From contig OY756960.1 of the NCBI GenBank assembly GCA_963580455.1, positions 3,162,001 to 3,226,000 on the forward strand: DNA of 64,000 nucleotides. Direction: 5' to 3'. The DNA comes from Euonymus europaeus (lineage: Eukaryota; Streptophyta; Magnoliopsida; Celastrales; Celastraceae). How positions within the stretch are numbered: the stretch's first letter is position 1; each line of letters opens with the position of its first letter. This document shows, piece by piece, positions 22,757 through 52,960 of this stretch. The notes below the pieces were generated by a model that saw only the letters and a list, made by a program, of their open reading frames with translations, had not been told where the DNA came from and did not search any database. A program made the translations under genes and the position numbers.

Positions 22757-23379
22757 AAGAAGTCTAAAATGCCATGGGTGCCTCTTTTCTGAATAGAAGA
22801 GCTTGGATGAAAGTATTGCAAACACTTCTTTGAATTTTTAAGAATGCTTATTGTTTGGATAAGAAATTTATGTTTTCGCTTTGGTTTTTGGACGGTTTGG
22901 AACTTTGGATTTATATTTGTTTCATTCTCTTCATAAATTGCAGTTCTAAGTCTCCTATATTCTGTTCTGATAACTTTGTTAAACTACACCAAAATGGACT
23001 ATTTTGCTTTCCCTTTTTCGCCTGCTGAACTTTGATGAATGAGTCAGTGAGCATTCTCATTCACGCCAATATTGGCGTATACTTTGTTGACAACTGCTTT
23101 CCTAGAATGAGAAGCCTATCACTCAAAATTGATTTTCCATATCTTCGGAGACAAGGGAATCAAGTATTCGAGCTCATATTTTTCATAATAGCAACTTCAT
23201 GTTTTCTATTTTTGTGTCATAAAGAAGGTTATGTAATATTGTAATCATAAGTGTTCCAAATATTATGTAAGTACCGCACTTCACAATCCTGAATTGCGGT
23301 AAGTAAGGTAGACTTAACTTTGATATGCTTGGACTATATATATATATATTTTATGGAATTGCATTGTACTTCAGATGAG

Positions 23380-42615
<19,236 letters not shown>

Positions 42616-42769
42616 AATGCCTTCGCTTTGCAACTCTGTAATTACTATTAGCTTACTAGTAACCGGTAACTACAGTAGTTTGTGATTTGAAGTTTATCAA
42701 GTATATGATTTTTTTCCCTTTAATATTTTATTATTAGCTGGCCAACAAAGATCAGAACAGGAGAAGGTA

Positions 42770-43080
42770 AACGAGGACAGAATCATAATGTAAAAACTGT
42801 ATATAGTTACTCATGTTAATGATTGCAACAAACTAACATAATAATTAGCCAACCAAGGTTTTCAAGATAACAAGCAGGAAATAAAACTAATAATTAAAAC
42901 CCAGGTACGAAAAGAACAATTGCATTCACGTTCTTCCCGCTAGTTTTCTCACGCGAACAATCCAATTTAGCCATAAAATCCGCTGCCACACCCTCTACAT
43001 CAATCGCCCCTGCTAGAAAAGAATCCGACCAGTTTTTGCTTTGATAAATTCTGCACATTTCAATATCACAATACATATAT
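42770..43080 (-). pseudogene. Relic F-box locus: flanks only, gene body missing
   Basis: Positions 42830-42925 match the 3' flank of the F-box pseudogene at 60.9 kb (about 60728-60830). Positions 42930-43015 match the module found upstream of the F-box genes at 50.4 and 52.8 kb. The F-box coding body that should separate them is absent. The short minus-strand frame 42894-43076 is the module copy and shows FMAKLDCSREK. It is inferred to be a deleted member of the F-box cluster, immediately downstream of the SYD-like gene. Confidence 0.55.
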
Positions 43081-43398
43081 ACTTTGCAGATTCAATTTGA
43101 TATAAATACACTAGTACCTGAGGAATATTCCATGATGCAGGCTTCTTGTTTTTCTTATCCCTCTGTACATTGCACATGATTATAGCACTAGATCAATCAC
43201 AGATGGCACATTGATCGATCTGATTAAGTTTAAATGCATACAGAAAAGAAAATAAATTAACATGATAAAACTGAAGAGATATTGAAAAGATGGACTTACG
43301 TGTTAATGACATTTTGCAGTTGCGAATCGCATAGGTGGTCGTTAAGGAGTGGACTTTATTTCCATACAAATCTTCTATTGACAAAACCCATTGGTATC

Positions 43399-43453
<55 letters not shown>
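43399..43453. repeat. (TAA)n microsatellite, about 18 units
   Basis: An uninterrupted run of TAA/ATA triplets, likely to vary in length between individuals. Confidence 0.97.
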
Positions 43454-43525
43454 GTGACATTATATTAACAAATGTGAAAAAAGTTGAAGCAGCATATGGT
43501 ATCTAGCAATTGCAGCTTCACTGTG

Positions 43526-43810
43526 TCAGATCCATCTTTCATATGTTGGATCAAGGCCCATAGAAAACAAGTGAAACCTAATAACTCTAATTCCCCAGCG
43601 CTTATGGTTTTCACATTTAATACAAGGGCAATAAACCATATTAGAATCAAATTTAAGAAATTTCTCCACACCCTCCACATATTCTGATGACCTCCTATCC
43701 ATTACCATCCATGACCTACTCATCTTCATAAAACAACACAGAGAGACAACAAACCATAGCAACAAATCAATTTTTACTTTCGTTGATGGCACATATGCAT
43801 GTTTCATCAC
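43526..43810 (-). pseudogene. CACTA transposon fragment (transposase-associated domain)
   Basis: The minus-strand frame contains MSRSWM, SEYVEGVEKFLKF, CPCIKCENHK and a Met-Gly-Leu-Asp-Pro-x-Tyr-x-x-Trp-Ile end. This is the pattern of the N-terminal transposase-associated domain found in plant CACTA (En/Spm) elements. The domain start is at about 43720; upstream residues are not typical. No transposase core and no CACTA termini were found nearby, so it is a fragment. Confidence 0.65.
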
Positions 43811-44757
43811 ACTTCTATAAACAACTAATGCATATAATCATAGCAGCACCGCTTATCATGTTCTGACATGCATGCATTTATAAATTAGTTGAGTACATAC
43901 AAATTTTGTACCTTTTCTAGCAAACAGAAGCAATACTATTTCCAACAAATCAATAGCAATATTTATTTGTCATTTTCTTGTCAATCAACTACCTTAAACT
44001 GTCACACTCTGCATCATTGAAAATGGCCACAATCGATCAATACAAATTACCTTAGATCTCATACATAAAATACAACCTAGATAACCTAAAATTGGTGTTC
44101 ATTCAAAATTGGGTTTATGTGTATAGTTAAAATTGGGTTTTCTAGGTTTTTGCTGTAAAATCAGTCATACTTGAGGCTTTGTGGCCTTGAGTCCTAAAAG
44201 GCTAAAATTGCTTCACAGGGAAATGATTAGTTTGCATAATGTAGTGACTAAAATCGGGCCTGACCCATTTCTCTGACAGGTTCATATTCAGTCAGTATTT
44301 GACTGGTCAAAGGTCCAATCAGCTTTGACCAGGTCCAAATTCTAAGTCCAAACTTTGTCCCAACAAACTAGAGTTCACCAGGAAAAGGGGTTGAAGTTTT
44401 CGGTCGCCATGACCATTAGCAGTTCAGCTCGCCATATGTGGAGTTTTAGCAAATACCGAAGCTCACAGCTAGAATGAACTCAGGAGCTCACCTCTTCACT
44501 AGGACCTGAAGAAAAGTTAGTTTTCTCAAGGTAGACAGTCTGACACTTCTGTCAGGCTGCATGTATCATTTCTTTTACCTAGGTTGTGTATCTTTCATTT
44601 AATGCTCTCATACTGCTTTTTGTCAAAACCCACTTTTTCTGGCTGACTTGTTATAAAGAAGGTGTCACGTCTTACCCTTTCTCCTAAGGGTCAGGTCTAT
44701 CTCCTCAAAACCAAAAGACTTTAAACCCCTTACTAAAAATAGTAAGAGGAAAGACTA
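43811..44757. other. Intergenic, no gene recognised
   Basis: AT-rich DNA without a coding pattern that I can support. Confidence 0.5.
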
Positions 44758-45560
44758 TAAATAAATCCTCTCTTCCACTAGGGAGGGGGATTGGCATTCT
44801 GAATTCTCCACAAAAAATACCAAAGCAGTTATCTCTCAACCACTTCTCAGCTAGCTATTCCCAAAACACCATCCCTATTCTCCCGGTCTCCCCACGTTCC
44901 TTGTTTGTTCATCCCCCACGTTCCTTGTTTGCATAACATTTCAAATCATAAACAACATGGTACAAAGGCAAGTACACTCAAGTTAAATGCCTTAACTTGA
45001 ACCTAGGATTAAAAAAAATAAAATAAAATTAGTACCTCTTTTTTCTTTGATGTAAAAAAGAGCGTTTGTTTGAATGAATCCTCTCTTCCACTAGGGAGGG
45101 GGATGGGCATTCTGAAATCTCCACAAAAAATACCAAAGCAGTTCTCTCTCAACCACTTCTCAGCTAGCTATTCCCCAAACACCATCCCTATTCTCCCGGT
45201 CTCCCCCACATTCCTTGTTTGTTCATTCCCTTGAAGTTGACTTAATTGTTAGAGCCCCAATGACCGAGCCCCGCAAACCGGTCTTTGGGATCTCACGGTT
45301 CTGTGTTTGAAGTGTGTGCAGGAACTGAAACAGCTCGGAGTATTTGAGAGGATTATCAGGGCCCACTTGAAGTTGAAGATGTTAAATTCTCTGATTGTAG
45401 ATTGCGGGCTCTACGCATAACATTTCAAATCATAAACAACATGGTACAAAGGCAAGTACCTTCAAGTTAAATGCCTTAACTTGAACCTAGGATTTAAAAA
45501 AATAAAAAAAATTAGTACCTCTTTTTTCTTTGATGTAAAAAAGAGCATTTGTTTGAATGA
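44758..45560. repeat. Tandem duplication with an insertion in the second unit
   Basis: Unit 1 (about 44758-45078) and unit 2 (about 45078-45560) share CCTCTCTTCCACTAGGGAGG, TCAACCACTTCTCAGCTAGC and CATAACATTTCAAATCATAA, with few differences. Unit 2 has about 180 extra bases at about 45230-45414 between the CCTTGTTTGTTCAT word and GCATAACATTTC. It is non-coding, possibly debris of a larger element. Confidence 0.85.
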
Positions 45561-46695
45561 AGTGGTCTTGCTGATCAATGTGAGGTGAATAAAAAGCAGT
45601 ACTGGATAATTTATTGTGTCTTCATACCAAAGTGGCAATCTTTTTAGCATTCCAAACCAAGAATATTATTGTGACGATGATAAAATATAAGTACATGGTC
45701 TACTGTAAGTCAAGTATTCAAGTTTTGAAGTTTAGCAGTACATGATGGATATGGTCAAATAGAAAGATCCTTAGTAATGATGCTGCCAACTGGATGAGTT
45801 TGGACATACCTCTGTCATGCCTATATCTACTTACTTGCCTAACTTCATGGTTCCCAAATGACGGCCGAGGATGGTAATTGGGGCTTTGGTTCTGCAGATG
45901 CCATAACACTGGAGTTAGTGATTTGTCAAGCCATTTATGTAAAGGTCTCATCATCAACCACAACCAAGACTGGGACTTTTGCCAAAATATATAAAGCACT
46001 GACCTTAATTCTGAAGCAGATGCAAGCCAAATAGGAAGCAAGTAAAAGAGAGATTAAAAACGGCAAAATATCAAAATCAACTAGAAAGTAACTTGAATCA
46101 GATCATCCGGTAACAGGAATCTAAAAATACACAATGACAAAAATATTGAAAAACAGAAACCACCCAATAGCTTCCCCTGTGGGGTTTGTTACGTTCTAGA
46201 GATAGAGAGACGTGAACGAGAGATTGAGAAGAGAGAATTAGAGAGAGATAGAGAACGAGGAGATTGCGAGAGTGGATTTTGGGTTTATCAGGTTTGTTAG
46301 AGAATAGAGACATGTGCTTCATGTGTTTATAACACGTACGTGCTGTGTTTGTCAAATGTATGTGGCATGATATAGCCCATGTGTAAGGCATTGAGTGGTA
46401 GTATGTTAGACTAGAAAATTCTAGAGTTGTGTTTGTATCTATATATATATATATGTATATAGTGTTGCTGCCGTGTATGATATACAAGGGAAATACAACT
46501 GACGTTAAGTGATATCTTCTCTCTCCCATCTTCGTTTTCCTACAAGGATTTTGGGTGTTTGACTTATTGAGAGAGAGAGAGGCAACTGAGATTGAGCGAG
46601 GTTTGAAGAGTGAGTCGACTGAGAGACCTGAGACAATGGCGTAATAGGTAAAAAGTAGGATCGAATTGAAACAAAAAAGGTAGAAATTTTGCAAT
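45561..46695. other. Intergenic, no gene recognised
   Basis: It holds a purine-rich GAGAGA patch at about 46195-46280 and a TA run at about 46440-46460. The minus-strand frame at 46098-46694 has no domain or codon pattern of a gene. Confidence 0.5.
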
Positions 46696-46985
46696 CTAAT
46701 GGGCTCACAAGCCTATATATCGTGGGTCTCACTTCCTTAGATTCACAAGTCTAATGATGGAAGGGCTATGTGAGACTCAATACAATGGGCTCCCAAGTCT
46801 ATAAGTTGAACGGTTTTCGTGAGTCTCAAACCATTGGGATCACAAGCTTATAAGTCAAAAGGGTTTCATGGGTCTCATTTCGTTGCACTCACAAGCCTAA
46901 TGATGAAAGAGTTGCGTGAGCCTCAATCCAACGGGCTCCCAAGTCTATAAGTCGAACAGGTTTCGTGAGCTCAATTTGTTGGACT
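46696..46985. repeat. Degenerate minisatellite, about 5 units of 55-65 bp
   Basis: The units alternate between (GGG)CTC(A/C)CAAG(C/T)CTA and GTGAG(T/C)CTCA words, ending at about 46985. They are divergent, so the array is old. Confidence 0.75.
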
Positions 46986-48982
46986 CGGGCCTACTGGCCT
47001 TTAAAGTCCAATTCGAAAGAGGATGATTTTTAGCTTGTACAAACTTACGTTCATACTTGATTTGATACAAGTTGAACGAATTAGTCATCCGAATCAAACA
47101 AAATTTTGCTACCCCTATATAATCTGGTATATTAAGTTTGGTTGTTTGTACTGGTATCTTTCCTATGACAAAATCCTTTGCCTGTATCTTTCACCAATAT
47201 TTCCTATACAGAAATGAAAACTCAATGGCAACTCTATATGGTTTTGTGCACAATGGCAACTCAATGGATGCTGAAAATGAAAAAAAATAAAAAATTTAAT
47301 GGTTGAAAACTCGGTTTTAAATTGTACAAAATCTTTTTTGTGTTTTAACCTGAATTTTGTTTAATTCGAATCAAATCGATCATAGAGGTCGGATAGAGTT
47401 TTTGCCATGCCTCTTAGCGGAACACACAGCATACCCAAAAGTGTGTCCAAATTTCTTGAATGCGTATTTTGGTGAATAGTCGGTGCATACGCATTTGAAG
47501 GATTCACAAGGATAAGTGAAGACAGAAGTTGATTTATACTAATCCTACACCTTCTATTCCTTTTTTTGAGAATCGAGTCTAGTTTTTCTTCTTTCGGAAA
47601 GAAAAAAGAAAAGAAAAAAAAGACATAGTGTTTGTTTTGTTTGAGACTGTAAACTGCAAAGCCAGTGTCTGCATATTTTCTTATAACTTGATTCAATAAT
47701 AACTAAGTGGCTCACCGGATGGTTAGAAACTCCAAAAGTTAGGATGTTCTTCGGGTTTGGCTTCAGGAGTTCCCAGAGTGTGTATCTATCACCTTAGCTA
47801 AGAATTGTTCTAATTTACCAAGTCAATGAAATGCCTATACGTTTCAAGCTCATTCAAGACCACACCATTAGCAAGCACTCGCTCTAAGTCCATCGGACCT
47901 CCATAAAACACCGTGAGAGCACTCCATAATATCTTCTCGGGCTACGCTCTATGCGGAGGGGCCTCTGACACTTCCTCGGGCACGCTCTCTATAGAGGTGC
48001 TACCAGGAGCACTCTACGCAATGCTCTCTATAGAGGTGCTTCCTTATAGCACTCTTTGCCGCACCCACTAGACGTACGGTCATGATGGTCTCTTTCATTC
48101 TATCAACAGATCATCAAGCGTAAATTATTCACCGCTCCACCCAGTATGTTTGATACATCCTATTCATGACAGAAACAAATTGATCATCATGAGCAGGCTA
48201 GCTAATAAAAACAAACAAAACTGTAGGAGTCAAATTTTCAAATCGAAGGAAGAGATTCTTGTTGCCTATTTGTGATGAGTTTTTCAAAGGATGATGAAGC
48301 TGGTCATATATGGTACATCGATCAAGAGCTGATTATATGGAGATGACTTTACATTCATTATGGCCGAATTTTAAAGCTACGATCTGAATGAAATTCTAGC
48401 AAACTATTTGTTGAAATTCAAATGAAGAGCTAGGTTTCCATTGTGAGAAGATTGGTTTCCATAGTACCCAAGGTTTTTAGCGGATTGAGCCCGCCGGCCT
48501 TTGGGCATAGTTAGTGCATTCGTGAATCAAAAACCACAAAATTATGGAAAACCACAAAAGGATAAGGTGAATCAAAGTATGAAAAGTTGATTTCAAGACC
48601 TAAGGAAACATGTCTAGCCGTTTGTATGCACAAGTAAAGAGACTAAAGCAAAAATTATGACAGGATTTTATTGCAAAGTGAATATGGAGATAATATTGGT
48701 GATTTTATGGAATATTATTACGAGAATAATTGCTAATCCCATAGAAGAAGATTATTATTTCAACAAGACTGATTTTGTGGGTGGAATTTTGGACTCAAGA
48801 GGAGCATACATATTCTAGTCTATCAAGAGAGAATCAATGGATCAGAGAAACCCAATTTGTCTTCTAGTCCTTATATGCAACTTGTAAGGAGAGAGAGTGC
48901 TACAAACATCAAAAGTCTTCACTTAATTGGAAACAACCTTGAGCTTTGGCAAAAGAAGATATTGCAAGTTCAACTTCTTCCT
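46986..48982. other. Intergenic and 3' flank of the first F-box gene
   Basis: No gene is supported. At 47930-48060 a short motif around CACTCTCTATAGAGGTGCT recurs imperfectly. From about 48840 the sequence is the 3' flank of the F-box gene and is repeated near 51270-51410, downstream of the F-box pseudogene. Confidence 0.5.
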
Positions 48983-50104
48983 TCACTGATCACCATTATT
49001 GATTGGAACTAGACTTTCTTCATAGTTTACAACTCTTACGCCATAACCAGCCTTCCCAAAGGGTTGAAGGCATTTCTTCTGTTTGGTGTCGAGGTTGTAA
49101 CAGAAGAACTGCCCCGCCTCATCAATGAAAAACATTCTGCTATTTTTCCAAAATCCTAAGAGCCTCTCAACACCCGTGATGGGTCCAATACTCAGTTGTC
49201 TAACCAAAGACTCTGGTACTCCATATTGAGTCATCACCCATATATCAAAGTATATCTCCGTGCCCTCATCTCGGCTGACAACTAGAGAAAAATTTCCATT
49301 AAAGAATGCAAGAAATCTAGGAGAACCAAAATCTGTCGGTAGACACACTTTCTCAAAAACTTCATCCACCATGTTGAAGGATAGGATCCATTGAGAATAA
49401 TAATCAGCAAATTTGTCTACGCACCAATAAAAAAATCCATCCTTGTAAGTCTTTATTTTGTAAAGGCTATACCACCATCTACCAACTTCCATGTCCATGT
49501 CCATCAGAGAAATCACTTTCCAAGAATCCCTCTTTAGAGAGTATAACTCAGCTTGAACAACTGAATCTCCATTACGAATGAACCTTAGCACCTTATAATC
49601 ATTAGTTCGGTGATCAAAACCAAACCCAAAATCTCCAAAATGCATGTCACTCAAATTAGATGGCTCCAAGCCCGACCGAGGTAGAATCTTGGATTCTCTT
49701 GTGGCGGGATTCCAAAGGGAAAAATACTTCATGCCACTCTTAAAGTTATACAAACATAATATCCCATTACAAGGACCACTTATTGAAAAATAAGAATTTT
49801 CATATGGGAAAGGTCTGAAAACGGCATCATCTATAAGAGTAAACACATCGTCATCTCCAACGACTTTAAGAGTAAACAACATGGTTTCTCTGCATTCTAC
49901 AATATTGTATCTCAAAAATACGTTGCCAGTAGTTTTGAGAGTGGCTTGTTTCAGATTGTGTGTAGCGATAAAATAAGAGTTTTCGATCAGATCGCGCCAA
50001 GATTTTGAAAAGCACCTGAATCGCTTCAGCGACTTCACGGGAAGACAGGCGAGGATGTCAATCACCAAATCGTCAGGTAAAATTCCGCTCAAAATCCCCG
50101 CCAT
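48983..50104 (-). CDS. F-box/FBA protein, SLF-like (gene 1, intact)
   Basis: A single-exon gene of 373 residues. The N-terminal F-box (about residues 8-48: LPDDLVIDIL ... KSLKRFRCFSKSWRDLI) should bind Skp1 in an SCF ubiquitin ligase. The F-box-associated domain follows, with GPCNGILCL, LWNPATRES and FGFGFDHRTNDYKVLRF, and a C-terminal NYEESLVPI. Intronless F-box/FBA genes of this size are typical of pollen S-locus F-box proteins, which mark non-self S-RNases for degradation; that role is inferred from family and neighbourhood. I chose the ATG at 50102-50104 because it directly precedes the F-box, as in the sister copy; an in-frame ATG 32 codons upstream adds residues with no family match. 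The reading frame is intact. A non-S F-box paralogue is the alternative. Confidence 0.88.
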   Translation of the reverse strand: MAGILSGILPDDLVIDILACLPVKSLKRFRCFSKSWRDLIENSYFIATHNLKQATLKTTGNVFLRYNIVECRETMLFTLKVVGDDDVFTLIDDAVFRPFPYENSYFSISGPCNGILCLYNFKSGMKYFSLWNPATRESKILPRSGLEPSNLSDMHFGDFGFGFDHRTNDYKVLRFIRNGDSVVQAELYSLKRDSWKVISLMDMDMEVGRWWYSLYKIKTYKDGFFYWCVDKFADYYSQWILSFNMVDEVFEKVCLPTDFGSPRFLAFFNGNFSLVVSRDEGTEIYFDIWVMTQYGVPESLVRQLSIGPITGVERLLGFWKNSRMFFIDEAGQFFCYNLDTKQKKCLQPFGKAGYGVRVVNYEESLVPINNGDQ

Positions 50105-50390
50105 GCATGAAAGCTTAATTGATAATGAGACTAATGACGAAGCGGAAGTAACCAATTTGAATCGTTCAATGAAAATTGGAGGAACAAAACATGGAATCAA
50201 TTAACCACAATTTAGAGCAAATCACGTTTTTGATATTGAGAATAATAATCAAGTGTCCTGTCCTCGCCATACAACTGAAAGTAATATTTATACTGGAAAA
50301 GAAACCCTAAAACAATTAGGGAAAGAAACCAAATTAAATAAGGAAACTACGTAATTACCGAGCATAAATATAAAAGTGATGCGTAGACAA
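50105..50390 (-). other. Upstream flank of F-box gene 1
   Basis: The 5' flank of the minus-strand gene. It is closely similar to 52505-52770 and 56085-56350, including GAAAAGAAACCCTAAAACAA and AATATAAAAGTGA(T/A)GCGTAGA. The AATATAAAA word lies about 260 bp upstream of the ATG and could be a TATA box; this is inference only. Confidence 0.5.
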
Positions 50391-50600
50391 CTAAAACAAA
50401 TGAATTAGGATCCGAAGTTCTCCTAAAATCTGTAGAGCACGAGATTCCCTTTCCCAAAACATATAGTGGGCCCCATAACTCCACTCATTCCGAATGTTAT
50501 GGGCCCTGTAAGTTGGAACTGAACTTCCGATCAACTTTCTCATGCGAACATCCAGTTTAGCCATAAAGTTGGCTACCACACACTCTACATCAACTAAGAT
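50391..50600 (-). repeat. Conserved upstream module, copy at gene 1
   Basis: About 200 bp, repeated upstream of F-box pseudogene 2 (52773-52960), at 56340-56530 without an F-box gene, and partly at 42930-43015. On the minus strand it reads as an open frame containing FMAKLD and ending GELRI-like, as if it were the last exon of another gene. I do not recognise the protein. Confidence 0.7.
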
Positions 50601-51213
50601 AGTGTTTGGTAGTATGTAAATTTTAATAGCGCATAAATTGTGTTACGTTTGGTAGAACGTAAGTTTATGATAGTATATAAGCTGTCAATTTACTACTAGA
50701 TGTATGTAAAATACTTTAATAATGAAATAAAAGCTATCGAATATGGATTTTGTTGGAAAGAGTTTTATGCTTTGAGTTCGAATATGTAATTTTTTCGAAT
50801 TTAACATATATTTTGAGAGACGAGGGCAAATGTGAGAGAGAGACGGGGGCAATAAGAGAAATTCAGGAAATATTTTTGTATGCATGTCGACATGATTGGG
50901 CAGAGCGTATAAGCTCTTGAACTGAGAAAATATAATATGCTTTACCACACCCTCACTAAGAAGCAGAATTTTACAATGTTTTTTTGCAAAGAATTACAAA
51001 TTACTTACTATTACGTGTTTTGGTCACCAAGTAAATACCTTTTTGCAAAAAATTACAAGTTACTTATACTATTACCAGTCGTCACCAAGTAAATAAACTA
51101 TTTTGTTACCAAGTAAAGAATAAAGAATTAAATACAAGTCTTCGTCCACAGGTATAAATCTAAAAAAAAATCGGGGATAAATTATACCCACGGTTTTGAA
51201 TCTTTCTTTCTTT

Positions 51214-51245
<32 letters not shown>

Positions 51246-51415
51246 AACAGTCATATTTCATAAGAAAAACCACTCTCCAATTTGTCTTACTAGTCCTTAT
51301 ATGCAACTTGTAAGGAGAGAGAGTGCTACAAACATCAAGTCTCCACTTGGAAGCAATCTTGTGCTTTGGCAGAAGAAGATATTGCAAGTTCAACTTCTTC
51401 CTTCGCTCACCATTA
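50601..51415. other. Intergenic between F-box copies
   Basis: AT-rich, with repeated words such as AAGAATTACAA(A/G)TTACTTA at about 50985-51065. From about 51255 the 3' flank shared with F-box gene 1 begins. No gene is seen. Confidence 0.5.
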
Positions 51416-52504
51416 TTAATTGATTGGAACAAGACTTTCTTCATAGTTTACAACTCTTAGGTAATTATCTCTCTCCCCAAAGAGGTCAAGGCAATTCTTC
51501 TGTTTGGTCTCGAGGTTGCAATAGACGAGCCACCCCTTCTCATCATTGAAAAACATTCTGCTATTTTTCCAAAATCCTAAGAGCCTCTCAACACCCCTGA
51601 TGGGTCCAATACTCAGTTTTCTAACCAAAGACTCTGGTACTCTATATTGAGTCATCACCCATATATCAAAGTATTTCTCCATGCCCTCAACTCGGCTGAC
51701 AACTAGAGATAAATTTCCATCGAAGAATGTCAGAAGTTCAACACGTACTACCAAAATCTGCAGATAGACGCACTTTCTCAAAAAGTTCATCCACCATGTT
51801 GAAGGACAGAATCCATTGAGAACCATCACTAGGTTTTACTACCCTCCAATAATAAACTCCGTCATTGTAAGTCTTTCTTCTGTAGGGGCTATACCACCAT
51901 ATACCAACATCCATGTCCATGTCCTTCGGAGGAATCACTTTCCAAGAATCCCTCTTCAGAGAGTATAACTCAGCTTGAGCAATACTTGAATTTCCACGAG
52001 AAATATAACGAGTGAACCTTATAACTTTATAATCATTAGTTCTGTAATAAAAAACAAACCCATAATCTCTTAAATTCTTATGAATCATATCAGGTGGCTC
52101 CAAGCCCGACGACGAAGGTAGAATCTTGGATTCTCTTCTGGCGGGATTCCAAAGGGCAAAATACTCCATGCCACTCTTAAAGGTACACAGACAGAATATC
52201 CCATTACAAGGACCACAAATTGAAAAAGAAGAATGTTTAGATGCGAAAGGTCTGAAAACAGCATCATCTATAAGAGAAAACACATCGTCATCTCCAACAA
52301 CTTTAAGAGTAAACAACATGGGTTCTTCGAATTTCATAATAATGTATTTCAAAAATACATTTTTGAGAGTGGTTTGTTTCAGATTGTGTGTGGCGATAAA
52401 ATTAGGGTTTTCGACCAGTATAGAGTCATCAGCGACTTCACAGGAAGACAAGCGAGAATGTCAATCACCAAATCTTCCGGCAAAATTCTGCTCAAAATCA
52501 CCAT
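51416..52504 (-). pseudogene. F-box/FBA pseudogene 2 (sister of gene 1)
   Basis: Similar to gene 1 along its length. The ATG is at 52502-52504, followed by an F-box start (ILPEDLVIDILACLPVKSL). There the core of the F-box (the part reading KRFRCFSKSWRDLI in gene 1) is missing and the frame shifts at about 52425-52440. The FBA part is open at 51738-52430 with GPCNGIFCL and LWNPARRES. A second frame change near 51735-51745 separates the last third, which ends NYEESLVPIN at 51416. With the Skp1-binding region lost and two frame changes it cannot make an F-box protein. Confidence 0.85.
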
Positions 52505-52772
52505 GACGTACTTAGTTGATAACGAAAATGAGGATCGTACGCACAATGACAATTCAAAGAATAAAACGTGGAATCAACCACAAATTGAAGGCAAATCACG
52601 TTTTAATATTCAGAATAATAATCAAGTTTCCTCACCATACAACTGAAAGTAGTAGTTATATCGGAAAAGAAATCCTAAAACAATTAGGGAAGGAAACCAA
52701 ATTAAATAAGGAAACTACATAATTGACGCGTTGAAATATAAAAGTGATGCGTAGACAGCTAAAACAAAGAAA

Positions 52773-52960
52773 TTAGGATCCAAAGTCTTCATAAGATATG
52801 TAGAGCACGAGATTCCCTTTCCGAAAACATATTATGGCCCTATAATTCCTCTCATTCCCAAGGTTATAGGCCCTGTACTTCCGACCAACTTTCTCATGCG
52901 AATAGTCCAGTTTAGCCGTAAAGTCTGTTGTCACACGCTCTACATCAACTAAGAAGAATA
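52773..52960 (-). repeat. Conserved upstream module, copy at pseudogene 2
   Basis: It matches 50391-50600 and lies at the same distance (about 270 bp) upstream of the F-box start. The minus-strand frame shows DVERVTTDFTAKLDYS, but its C-terminal reading differs from the copy at gene 1, so the frame is not conserved throughout. Confidence 0.7.

Noticed and set aside
46098..46694. 198-codon minus-strand frame
   Set aside because: Spans GAGAGA and TA repeats, lacks any domain and codon character of a gene.
47361..47696. 111-codon minus-strand frame considered as an organelle-derived insertion
   Set aside because: It looked vaguely like organellar DNA, but I could not match it to any plastid or mitochondrial gene.
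50105..50200. Upstream in-frame ATG for F-box gene 1
   Set aside because: The 32 extra residues have no counterpart in the sister pseudogene or the family, so the start was placed at 50104.
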